Of a stretch of 5,268 nt of DNA, positions 1 through 5,268 are shown piece after piece. Source of the DNA: a bacterium (lineage in GTDB: Bacteria > Patescibacteriota > Minisyncoccia > UBA6257). Under the pieces are notes generated by a model. That model saw nothing but the letters and a program-made list of their open reading frames with translations. It searched no databases and was not told the origin of the DNA. The translations under genes were made by a program, and so were the position numbers. Position 1 is the stretch's first letter. Every line of letters starts with the position of its first letter. The stretch is from contig JAGGZF010000040.1 in NCBI GenBank assembly GCA_021162155.1, forward strand, positions 1 to 5,268, given 5' to 3'.

Positions 1-1
1 A

Positions 2-1603
2 GATAAAGATATAGTTCGTTATGCTACAACAAGCGTTAAGAGGGATACTTTAGTAGTTTCTGTATCTGGAACTGGCCAAGTTTTAGCACCTGACGAAGTA
101 GATATTAAATCGAAAGTTTCTGGAGATGTAGTGTATGTCGGAGTTAAAAATGGGCAAGAAGTGAAAGAGGGTGATTTGATAATACTACTTGATACCCAGG
201 ATGCACAAAGAGCTGTGCGAGAGGCAGAATTAAATTTAGAAAGCGCAAAGCTATCTTTAGAAAAACTTAAACTTGAAAAAAGCCGACAGTTAAATACATT
301 AGAGACGAGCTACGAGGAAGGAATAGATATCTTAGCGAAATTCTATGATGATTTTCCAATTATCCTGAATAATTTGAAAAATATATATTTTGGCACTGAT
401 TTATCAATTTCTCCTAATCATGTTTGTGATGCAGATTACTATTTGCTTAACGACTGTAATATTACCTATTATGTAACTCATTGTAATGATGAAGCACTTA
501 CTTCAATTCCGAACCAAATAACTAAACTCTATCATAAAGTCAATGATTTGTATGATCAGGTTAAGGTTGATTATCAGACAGTAAAAAGAAGTGAAGATAA
601 TGAAAAACGACTAGCGGCTATAAAGCAAGGGCACAATCTTGCAGTAAAAATGACGGAGATGGTTAAAATCGGCCGGGATATTATTCGTTTATTCCGAGAC
701 ACATATCTTAAAGATGGTACAGTTTTTAATAGACAAGCAATAGTTGATAAACATACAAGCGACTTAGCGACTTATTTTGATTCGGTCACTACTTATGCTA
801 ATAAACTACTTGCTGTTATAAATTCTATTAACAATTGTGTTGACTCAATAAAGGGACTGTCATTGGATTTGAAAATGCAGGAATTGACTATTAAACAGCG
901 TGAAAATGCGTTGGTGGATGCCAAGCGGAATCTTGCCGATTATTATATTAGAGCACCTTTTGATGGTGTTGTTGCTGATGTGAATGTAAAGAAAGGAGAA
1001 TATATTTCTCCTAATAGGATAGTGGCCACACTTATTACCAATCAGAAAATAGCAGAAGTTACTCTTAATGAAGTTGACATTCCCGGAGTTAAGGTAGGGC
1101 AAAAAGCAAATATTACTTTTGACGCGATTGAAGATTTAAAAGTTACAGGAAAAGTTATAGAGATTGATACTTTAGGAACAGAAAGCCAGGGTGTAGTGAC
1201 TTATGATGTAAAAATTGCTTTCGATACTCAAGACGAGAGAATTAAACCAGGTATGACTCTTACTGCAGATATTATTACTAAAGTAAAACAAGATGCTCTT
1301 GTAATTCCGAATTCAGCAATAAAATATCAGGGCGATACGGCCTATGTACAAGTAGTAGACAATACCAATACAAAAACTAATTTGATTACTACAAGTTCTT
1401 CGGATACTATTCTTCCTGGGTCCAGTTTGCGTATTCAACGAATAAGGATTGGCTTAACTAATGATACAATGGCAGAGGTCCTCGAGGGTCTTAAGGAAGG
1501 AGATGTTATAGTCATCCAAGTTATAACTCCGAATTTCTCTCAGAAACAATTACAGAGAGACAAAAGATTTCAACCTGGATTGATGAGGCAAATAATACGT
1601 TAG
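2..1603 (+). CDS. MacA/HlyD-family membrane-fusion (adaptor) protein of an ABC exporter, 5' partial
   Basis: Adaptor subunit that should sit outside the cytoplasmic membrane and couple to the ATPase and permease encoded next. The frame is open from position 2 with no stop, so the gene starts before the window; the GTG at 131 lies inside the lipoyl domain and is not the real start. Numbering visible residues from position 2 (533 in all), I see the first lipoyl half at about 37-64 (GDVVYVGVKNGQEVKEGD), a helical arm at 66-107, a long insert at about 108-268, a returning helical arm at 269-312, the second lipoyl half at 314-346 (IRAPFDGVV, the family hallmark), a beta-barrel at about 350-430 and a membrane-proximal domain to the end. 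The N-terminal signal or anchor helix is missing because of the edge. About 250 residues separate the lipoyl halves, far more than the simple hairpin of MacA. The insert region carries Cys142, 152 and 161, with Cys279 in the returning arm. The stop is TAG, 4 bases before the ATPase gene. Family assignment is secure; substrate is unknown. Confidence 0.93.
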   Translation, partial: DKDIVRYATTSVKRDTLVVSVSGTGQVLAPDEVDIKSKVSGDVVYVGVKNGQEVKEGDLIILLDTQDAQRAVREAELNLESAKLSLEKLKLEKSRQLNTLETSYEEGIDILAKFYDDFPIILNNLKNIYFGTDLSISPNHVCDADYYLLNDCNITYYVTHCNDEALTSIPNQITKLYHKVNDLYDQVKVDYQTVKRSEDNEKRLAAIKQGHNLAVKMTEMVKIGRDIIRLFRDTYLKDGTVFNRQAIVDKHTSDLATYFDSVTTYANKLLAVINSINNCVDSIKGLSLDLKMQELTIKQRENALVDAKRNLADYYIRAPFDGVVADVNVKKGEYISPNRIVATLITNQKIAEVTLNEVDIPGVKVGQKANITFDAIEDLKVTGKVIEIDTLGTESQGVVTYDVKIAFDTQDERIKPGMTLTADIITKVKQDALVIPNSAIKYQGDTAYVQVVDNTNTKTNLITTSSSDTILPGSSLRIQRIRIGLTNDTMAEVLEGLKEGDVIVIQVITPNFSQKQLQRDKRFQPGLMRQIIR

Positions 1604-1607
1604 GATT

Positions 1608-2336
1608 ATGATTCAACTGCAAAATGTAAGTAAAATTTACAAAAACGGAACCGTAGAAACTAAAGCACTCAACAATATCTCTTTGAGCATTAAAGAAGGA
1701 GAGTTTGTGGCTATTATGGGTCCTTCTGGTTCTGGTAAATCAACCCTGATGCATATTTTAGGTTGTCTAGATACACCAACCGAAGGTAAGTATTTTTTAG
1801 ATAATCAGGATGTTTCTCGACTTTCTAGTGACGAATTGGCAGATATTAGAAAAAATAAAATAGGTTTTGTTTTTCAATCATTTAATTTATTACCACGAAC
1901 AACTGTGCTTCGTAATGTTATGTTGCCTCTTATTTATGCCGGAGTACCCCGAGAGGAACGAGAGGAAAGAGCAAGGAGGGCTCTTATTGATGCTGGATTA
2001 GAAGAATCGTGTTTTAATCATCTCTCTAACCAGCTTTCCGGAGGTCAGATGCAAAGAGTAGCTATTGCTCGAGCCCTCGTTAATAATCCGTCACTTATCT
2101 TGGCTGATGAACCAACCGGTAATCTCGACACAAAAACAAGCGAAAGAGTATTAGAAACATTCCAGAAGCTTAATATTAAACAGAGAAAAACTATTGTCCT
2201 TGTTACTCACGAACGCTATATAGCCGAGTATGCTAACAGGATTGTTCATATTATTGATGGCTCTATTGTTGAAGATAATCAGAATCATCAGCAGCGTTTT
2301 ATTAATAATAGCCAAAAAGAATCTTTGACTCTCTAA
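1608..2336 (+). CDS. MacB/LolD-type ABC transporter ATP-binding protein
   Basis: Cytoplasmic ATPase that powers the export cassette. All nucleotide-binding motifs are intact over 242 residues: Walker A GPSGSGKST at 38-46, Q-loop Gln90 (FVFQSFNLLP), signature LSGGQMQR at 143-150, Walker B LILADE at 163-168 followed by the PTGNLD D-loop, and the H-loop histidine at 201 (VTHE). The NLLPRTTVLRNVMLPL stretch and PTGNLD are typical of the MacB/LolD/FtsE branch (established family knowledge). The polar tail after about residue 222 has no motif I recognise. In E. coli MacB the ATPase and permease are one polypeptide; here they are separate genes, as is common in Gram-positive bacteria and many other lineages. 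The ATG is 4 bases after the adaptor stop; the AGGA overlapping that stop lies only 2 bases from the ATG, too close for a normal ribosome-binding site, so translational coupling is likely. LolD or FtsE roles are less likely because of the adjacent adaptor. Confidence 0.96.
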   Translation: MIQLQNVSKIYKNGTVETKALNNISLSIKEGEFVAIMGPSGSGKSTLMHILGCLDTPTEGKYFLDNQDVSRLSSDELADIRKNKIGFVFQSFNLLPRTTVLRNVMLPLIYAGVPREEREERARRALIDAGLEESCFNHLSNQLSGGQMQRVAIARALVNNPSLILADEPTGNLDTKTSERVLETFQKLNIKQRKTIVLVTHERYIAEYANRIVHIIDGSIVEDNQNHQQRFINNSQKESLTL

Positions 2337-2353
2337 ATAACAGTCATAGTAAT

Positions 2354-3577
2354 ATGAAGTTTTTAGACCTATTACAAGAAGCCTATTCAGCGATATCAAT
2401 GAATAAAGTTCGTTCAGGATTAACGATTCTAGGTATTATTGTCGGCATCAGTTCAGTAGTGGCTATGATTTCTATCGGGCAAGGAACTCAAAGAGAAATT
2501 CAGGCAAGGATAGAGGGAATTGGCTCTAATCTAATAGTGGTTTTACCAGGGTTCCAAATAGGGCCTGGGTCCCAGGTGCGCTCTAGCCGAGGCTCAGCCC
2601 AAACTCTTACTTTAAAGGACGCTGATGCTATTCAGAAACAAGTGCCTTATATAAAGGCAGTGGCGCCTGAAGTTTTAGTTAGATACCAGGTTACAACTAA
2701 AGGAGCAAACACTAATACTTTAGTGGTTGGCATAACACCTTCATATAGCGTTGTGAGAAATATTAAAGTGGAGATAGGTTCGTTTATTTCCAGCCGTCAT
2801 TTGAGAAATTTATCTAAGGTAGCAGTTCTTGGGCCGACAACTCGCGATGATTTATTTGGAGAAAATGTTAATCCTATTGGACGAAAAATTAGAATAAATA
2901 AGATTAGTTTTACGGTCATTGGCGTTACTCAACCAAAAGGTGGAACAGGGTTTATTAATCAGGATGATAGAATTTTTATTCCTCTAACTACTGCTCAACA
3001 CTTTTTAATTGGTGATGATTATCTTACTACTATTAATATACAAGTTCAGGAACCAGAGTATGTGGCAAGTGTCCAACAGTACATTACCGATCTTTTGTTG
3101 GCGCGGCATAATATTCTGGATTTTCAAACGGCTGATTTTTTTGTAATGAGCCAATCCGATATTCTAAAAACAGCCACTTCTATCACTAGCACTCTTACAG
3201 TGTTCTTGGCTGCTGTTGCCGGAATTTCTTTAATTGTTGGTGGTATTGGCATTATGAATATGATGCTAACAACAGTTACAGAACGGACTCGAGAAATTGG
3301 TTTGCGTAAAGCCATTGGTGCTAAAAATAGAGAGATTGCCTTACAATTTCTTACAGAAGCAGTTATGCTTACTCTAATTGGAGGAATTATTGGTATTGTT
3401 TTAGGCTGGCTTGGATCTTTATTGATTACTAAGTTTACTGGTATTAGCACGAAGATTTCAATGTTTTCTGTTCTTTTAGCGTTTGGTGTATCAGCCGCTA
3501 TTGGAATTGGTTTTGGTTATTATCCAGCTAAACGCGCTGCCTCTCTTAATCCTATAGAAGCACTAAGATACGAATAA
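2354..3577 (+). CDS. MacB/FtsX-type ABC transporter permease
   Basis: Membrane subunit of the export cassette, 407 residues, normal length for a permease without a fused ATPase. The layout is the classic four-helix MacB fold: TM1 at about 22-44 (LTILGIIVGISSVVAMISIG), a large extracytoplasmic MacB-type periplasmic core domain at about 45-275, then TM2 at about 280-304, TM3 at about 332-358 and TM4 at about 368-390, forming the FtsX domain. The coupling-helix motif TERTREIGLRKAIGA (309-323) follows TM2 and the family C-terminus PAKRAASLNPIEALRYE ends the protein. The first ATG gives the usual short amphipathic N-terminal segment before TM1; a later ATG at 2399 would remove it and is less likely. 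The gene begins 17 bases after the ATPase stop with no Shine-Dalgarno sequence visible. With the adaptor and ATPase it should make a mechanotransmission-type transporter; the substrate (peptide, lipoprotein, antimicrobial or other) is not readable. Confidence 0.95.
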   Translation: MKFLDLLQEAYSAISMNKVRSGLTILGIIVGISSVVAMISIGQGTQREIQARIEGIGSNLIVVLPGFQIGPGSQVRSSRGSAQTLTLKDADAIQKQVPYIKAVAPEVLVRYQVTTKGANTNTLVVGITPSYSVVRNIKVEIGSFISSRHLRNLSKVAVLGPTTRDDLFGENVNPIGRKIRINKISFTVIGVTQPKGGTGFINQDDRIFIPLTTAQHFLIGDDYLTTINIQVQEPEYVASVQQYITDLLLARHNILDFQTADFFVMSQSDILKTATSITSTLTVFLAAVAGISLIVGGIGIMNMMLTTVTERTREIGLRKAIGAKNREIALQFLTEAVMLTLIGGIIGIVLGWLGSLLITKFTGISTKISMFSVLLAFGVSAAIGIGFGYYPAKRAASLNPIEALRYE

Positions 3578-3625
3578 GGTTTATCCTCCGATTGAATATT
3601 CAGGTAAAGATTGATATGTTTTTCC

Positions 3626-3653
3626 TTGAATTTTGTTGGGGTTTTGTTATAAT
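3626..3653 (+). promoter_or_regulatory. Sigma-70-like promoter with extended -10 for the Hsp20 gene
   Basis: A perfect -10 hexamer TATAAT lies at 3648-3653 and is preceded by TGT, giving the extended -10 pattern TGnTATAAT. A partial -35 TTGAAT lies at 3626-3631 (4 of 6 matches to TTGACA) with a 16-base spacer. The predicted transcript start is near 3660, giving a leader of about 57 bases before the ATG at 3717. No CIRCE (HrcA) inverted repeat is visible. Two short palindromes in the region, TGAATATTCA at 3593-3602 and CTGCGCAG at 3680-3687, could be protein-binding sites but are short enough to be chance. The rest of the 139-base gap shows no hairpin terminator for the transporter genes. Confidence 0.7.
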
Positions 3654-3716
3654 TATAGATACTGAATAGAAAAATCATTCTGCGCAGGTCGAAAAAATTA
3701 ATTTCTCTAAAAAACT

Positions 3717-4142
3717 ATGGCTATAATTCCTTGGAGACCGCTTTTCGATTTAGACCGCTTTTGGGAAGACGAAGATTGGCTTTTGCCCGTGATTCCAAAA
3801 GAAAAACTATTTCCGGCAATGGATCTTTATGAAACAGATAAAGCAGTTATTGCTGAAGTTAATGCGCCGGGAATAGATCCTAAACAGATCGAAGTAAGTG
3901 TGGAGAATGGTATGTTAAGAGTTGCCGGAAAAGGAGAAAAAAAGAGCGAAGAAAAGAAAAAGAACTACTGGAGAAGAGAAATTAGCCGCAGTTCTTTCGA
4001 GAGGATAGTACGGTTACCTGTAGCAGTAGACGAGAATAAAGTTAAGGCCACTTACGAGAAGGGGATTTTGAAGATAGAAATGCCCAAGAAAGCGGTATCT
4101 AAATCGAAAGCGAAAAAGATTAAAATCAATGTAGTGAAATAA
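3717..4142 (+). CDS. Small heat-shock protein, Hsp20/alpha-crystallin family
   Basis: ATP-independent holdase chaperone that binds unfolding proteins in the cytoplasm and keeps them soluble for refolding. At 141 residues it has the usual length. The N-terminal arm (1-32) is rich in aromatic and acidic residues (IIPWRPLFDLDRFWEDED), followed by the alpha-crystallin domain at about 33-123. Diagnostic parts are NAPGIDPKQIEVSVENGMLRVAG (49-71; the GxxxxxIxVxxxxGxLxVxG pattern), a lysine- and glutamate-rich loop at 73-82, YWRREISRSSFERIVRLP (84-101) and the closing ATYEKGILKIEMPK (111-124). The C-terminal IKI at 135-137 fits the IxI motif that docks into a neighbouring dimer during oligomer assembly. 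The start is fixed by the MAIIPWRP arm; no Shine-Dalgarno sequence lies before it (TCTCTAAAAAACTATG). It has its own promoter and a hairpin after its stop, so it is probably a single-gene unit. Heat induction is expected from the family but no heat-shock operator is seen. Confidence 0.95.
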   Translation: MAIIPWRPLFDLDRFWEDEDWLLPVIPKEKLFPAMDLYETDKAVIAEVNAPGIDPKQIEVSVENGMLRVAGKGEKKSEEKKKNYWRREISRSSFERIVRLPVAVDENKVKATYEKGILKIEMPKKAVSKSKAKKIKINVVK

Positions 4143-4151
4143 TTATTCTCC

Positions 4152-4193
4152 TTCTCCCCGCTGGTTAGTAAAATCAGCGGGGAGAATTAGTTT
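4152..4193 (+). terminator. Rho-independent terminator-like hairpin after the Hsp20 gene
   Basis: The arms TTCTCCCCGCTG (4152-4163) and CAGCGGGGAGAA (4175-4186) are perfectly complementary over 12 bases. The stem can grow by one G-U and two A-U pairs to 15 bp with an AGTAA loop. It starts 9 bases after the Hsp20 stop. The following bases, TTAGTTTAG, are a weak T-tract; the longer T runs (4200-4204 and 4207-4212) come more than 10 bases later. Termination is therefore likely but may be leaky, letting some transcripts continue into the next gene. There is no T-tract on the opposite side, so it should act on plus-strand transcripts only. An mRNA-stabilising 3' hairpin is the alternative. Confidence 0.72.
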
Positions 4194-4218
4194 AGAATAT
4201 TTTTAATTTTTTATTATT

Positions 4219-4539
4219 ATGATATCTTTCTCTGATTTTCAAAAAATAGAATTAAAAGTAGGCCGTATTGTAGCAGCCGAGAAAGTAGAGAACTCAGAGA
4301 AGTTAGTAAAATTAGAAGTGGATTTAGGAGAAGAGAAAAGGCAATTAGTAGCAGGAATAGGAAAGTTTTACCAACCTCAAGAGTTGATAAATAAGGAAAT
4401 TATTGTTGTGGCTAATTTGGAGCCGAAGAAATTAATGGGGATAGAGAGTCAAGGCATGCTCTTAGCGGCCACTGGTGAGGGCTTTATTTCTTTGCTGCAG
4501 CCGGACAAAGAAGTCCCTCCGGGCACTAAAATAAGTTAA
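4219..4539 (+). CDS. Free-standing tRNA-binding OB-fold protein (MetRS C-terminal / Trbp111 type)
   Basis: A single EMAP-II-like tRNA-binding domain of 106 residues, the size of Trbp111 or of the C-terminal appendage of methionyl-tRNA synthetase. Conserved family segments are FQKIELKVGRIVAAEKVENSEKL (6-28), the VDLGEEKRQLVAGIGKFY core (34-51), the VVANLEPKKLMGIESQGMLLAA block (63-84) and the closing LLQPDKEVPPGTKI (92-105). These match the MetRS beta/C-terminal type better than the CsaA chaperone type, from family knowledge and not an alignment. Such domains form homodimers that bind the outer corner of tRNA and, when attached to MetRS, raise its affinity for tRNA(Met). Nothing on either side here encodes the MetRS catalytic core, so this is either the separate beta part of a split enzyme or a general tRNA-binding protein. 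It starts 32 bases after the hairpin with only T/A-rich sequence before its ATG, and is followed after 11 bases by the HD-domain gene, suggesting cotranscription. Confidence 0.92.
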   Translation: MISFSDFQKIELKVGRIVAAEKVENSEKLVKLEVDLGEEKRQLVAGIGKFYQPQELINKEIIVVANLEPKKLMGIESQGMLLAATGEGFISLLQPDKEVPPGTKIS

Positions 4540-4550
4540 ATTTTGAATTT

Positions 4551-5105
4551 ATGAGCAGAGAAAAAGCTTTAGAAATATTGCATCAGAATATTTCCACTCC
4601 CAATTTGATAAAACACTCTTTGGCAGTGGAGGCGATAATGAGAGGATTAGCCAAATATTTTCAGGAAGATGAAGAAAGATGGGGATTAACAGGGTTGCTT
4701 CATGATATAGATTATGAACAGACCAAAAATGAGCCAGAGAAACATTCCTTAATAGGGGCGGAAATGTTAAAAGATATGGGTTTAGATGAAGAAATTTGCC
4801 AGGCCGTCAAAACTCATAACGAGATACACCAAGAACAGCCTCAAACCTTATTAGCTAAAGCCCTTTTTGTGGCAGATGCTTTATCTGGCTTGATAGTTGC
4901 AGCCACTTTGGTTTTACCTTCAAAAAAGATTCAAGATTTAACTGTTCAGAATGTACTGAATCGTTTTAAGGAGAAAGCGTTTGCCAGAGGAGCAAATAGA
5001 GAGCATATTCTTAGATGTCAGGAGTATTTAAATCTTCCTTTGGAAAAGTTTGTTGAGATTGCTTTGGATTCAATGAAAAAAATAGCAGAAGATTTAGGCC
5101 TTTAA
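4551..5105 (+). CDS. HD-domain (HDIG-type) metal-dependent phosphohydrolase
   Basis: Predicted cytoplasmic metal-dependent phosphohydrolase of 184 residues, one HD domain with helical extensions. Candidate metal ligands are His22 (LIKHSLAVE), His51-Asp52 (GLLHDIDYE) and Asp109 (FVADALSGL), with His65 (EKHSLIGAEML) and His89 (VKTHNE) as further conserved histidines, matching the H...HD...H...H...D order of HD enzymes that can bind two metals. The segments EKHSLIGAEML, AVKTHN and ADALSGLIVAATLVLPSKK are typical of a widespread but poorly characterised HDIG family. Substrate is not known; nucleotide or cyclic-nucleotide cleavage is possible, and I see no GAF, PAS, GGDEF or RelA-type partner domain. 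No signal peptide; the LIVAATLVL stretch (114-122) is hydrophobic but reads as a buried helix of the family and not as a membrane segment. It lies 11 bases after the tRNA-binding gene and 8 bases before a second HD protein, so the three are probably one operon. No Shine-Dalgarno sequence precedes the ATG. Confidence 0.9.
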   Translation: MSREKALEILHQNISTPNLIKHSLAVEAIMRGLAKYFQEDEERWGLTGLLHDIDYEQTKNEPEKHSLIGAEMLKDMGLDEEICQAVKTHNEIHQEQPQTLLAKALFVADALSGLIVAATLVLPSKKIQDLTVQNVLNRFKEKAFARGANREHILRCQEYLNLPLEKFVEIALDSMKKIAEDLGL

Positions 5106-5113
5106 TTAATATT

Positions 5114-5268
5114 ATGCTTACTTTAGCTCAGATTAATGATGATCCTTTTATCCTTCAATTTATTAAAAGCAGTGGGATAGTTTTGAAATATCAAGGTTAT
5201 ACAGATCACGGATTAGATCATTCTCAATTAGTAGCAGATAGAGCCAGAACTTTAGCCCAAGCAATAGG
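5114..5268 (+). CDS. Second HD-domain protein, N-terminal fragment (3' partial)
   Basis: An open frame runs from the ATG at 5114 to the right edge, giving 51 residues plus two bases of the next codon. It starts MLTLAQINDDPFILQFIKSS and contains YTDHGLDHSQLVADRARTLA at about 29-48. The GYTxHGxxHxxxVAxxAR pattern resembles the first metal-binding helix of a distinct HD phosphohydrolase family, in which an LHDIGN motif follows further along; that part would lie outside the window. His32 and His36 are the candidate ligands visible. The reading is supported by its tight 8-base distance from the upstream HD gene, same strand, and similar AT-rich codon use. No Shine-Dalgarno sequence precedes it (TTTAATTAATATTATG). 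The family assignment rests on one motif, so it is less certain than for the neighbour. Confidence 0.72.
   Translation, partial: MLTLAQINDDPFILQFIKSSGIVLKYQGYTDHGLDHSQLVADRARTLAQAI

Noticed and set aside
860..1102. Minus-strand open frame of 80 codons inside the adaptor gene
   Set aside because: It overlaps the conserved second lipoyl half on the plus strand and its product is low-complexity with no recognisable motif; a shadow of the real gene.
1948..1980. Purine-rich repeated GAGAGGAA-like bases as a regulatory repeat
   Set aside because: The bases encode an in-frame Arg/Glu-rich helix (PREEREERARR) that is normal in this ABC ATPase family.
2151..2399. Minus-strand open frame of 82 codons across the ATPase-permease junction
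   Set aside because: Opposes two well-supported genes and shows no family features.
3124..3450. Minus-strand open frame of 108 codons opposite the permease FtsX domain
   Set aside because: Hydrophobic composition simply mirrors the transmembrane codons of the plus-strand gene; no domain seen.
3593..3602. Palindrome TGAATATTCA as a terminator for the transporter operon
   Set aside because: Only 10 bases, AT-rich, no loop and no following T-tract; at best a weak protein-binding site. No convincing terminator was found after the permease gene.
3695..3704. Palindrome AAATTAATTT in the Hsp20 leader
   Set aside because: Such short A/T palindromes are expected by chance in DNA this AT-rich.
4193..4198. 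TAGAAT as a -10 box for the tRNA-binding/HD gene group
   Set aside because: No acceptable -35 lies at the right distance, since that position falls in the terminator stem; too weak to call.
2..5268. Alternative genetic code with TGA read as an amino acid, as in some candidate phyla
   Set aside because: All visible genes reach their natural C-termini at TAA or TAG without an in-frame TGA interrupting a domain, so the standard bacterial code explains the window.
2..5268. CRISPR array, tRNA or rRNA genes, insertion sequences
   Set aside because: No regularly spaced repeats, cloverleaf-like segments, rRNA-like stretches, transposase motifs or terminal inverted repeats were seen on either strand.

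Overview
The window is compact, AT-rich bacterial DNA with every gene on the plus strand. It looks like two or three short transcription units. I favour a candidate phyla radiation (Patescibacteria/Parcubacteria-like) genome. The reasons are that none of the five internal start codons has a convincing Shine-Dalgarno sequence, that gaps inside each gene group are 4-17 bases, that a methionyl-tRNA synthetase-type tRNA-binding domain is encoded as a free protein, and that the transporter adaptor has a very large insert in its helical hairpin. This placement is an inference of moderate to low confidence. The code is standard: reading frames end in TAA or TAG and none is interrupted by TGA.

Positions 2-3577 hold a three-gene MacAB-type ABC export cassette. 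It consists of a membrane-fusion (adaptor) protein cut off by the left edge, a MacB/LolD-type ATPase, and a four-helix MacB/FtsX-type permease. The three proteins should form one inner-membrane pump that uses ATP hydrolysis to move a substrate or do work outside the membrane. The substrate cannot be read from the sequence. No outer-membrane TolC partner is visible.

Positions 3578-3716 are an intergenic region with a good sigma-70-like promoter (extended -10). It drives a small heat-shock protein of the Hsp20/alpha-crystallin family (3717-4142). A strong hairpin terminator-like element follows directly (4152-4186).

Positions 4219-5268 hold a second tight gene group: a free-standing tRNA-binding OB-fold protein (MetRS C-terminal/Trbp111 type), an HD-domain phosphohydrolase, and the first 51 residues of a second, different HD-domain protein that runs off the right edge. 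I found no RNA genes, mobile elements, CRISPR arrays or origins. Nothing here is clearly a new system. The most unusual items are the cysteine-containing insert in the adaptor and the tandem HD proteins beside a tRNA-binding protein.
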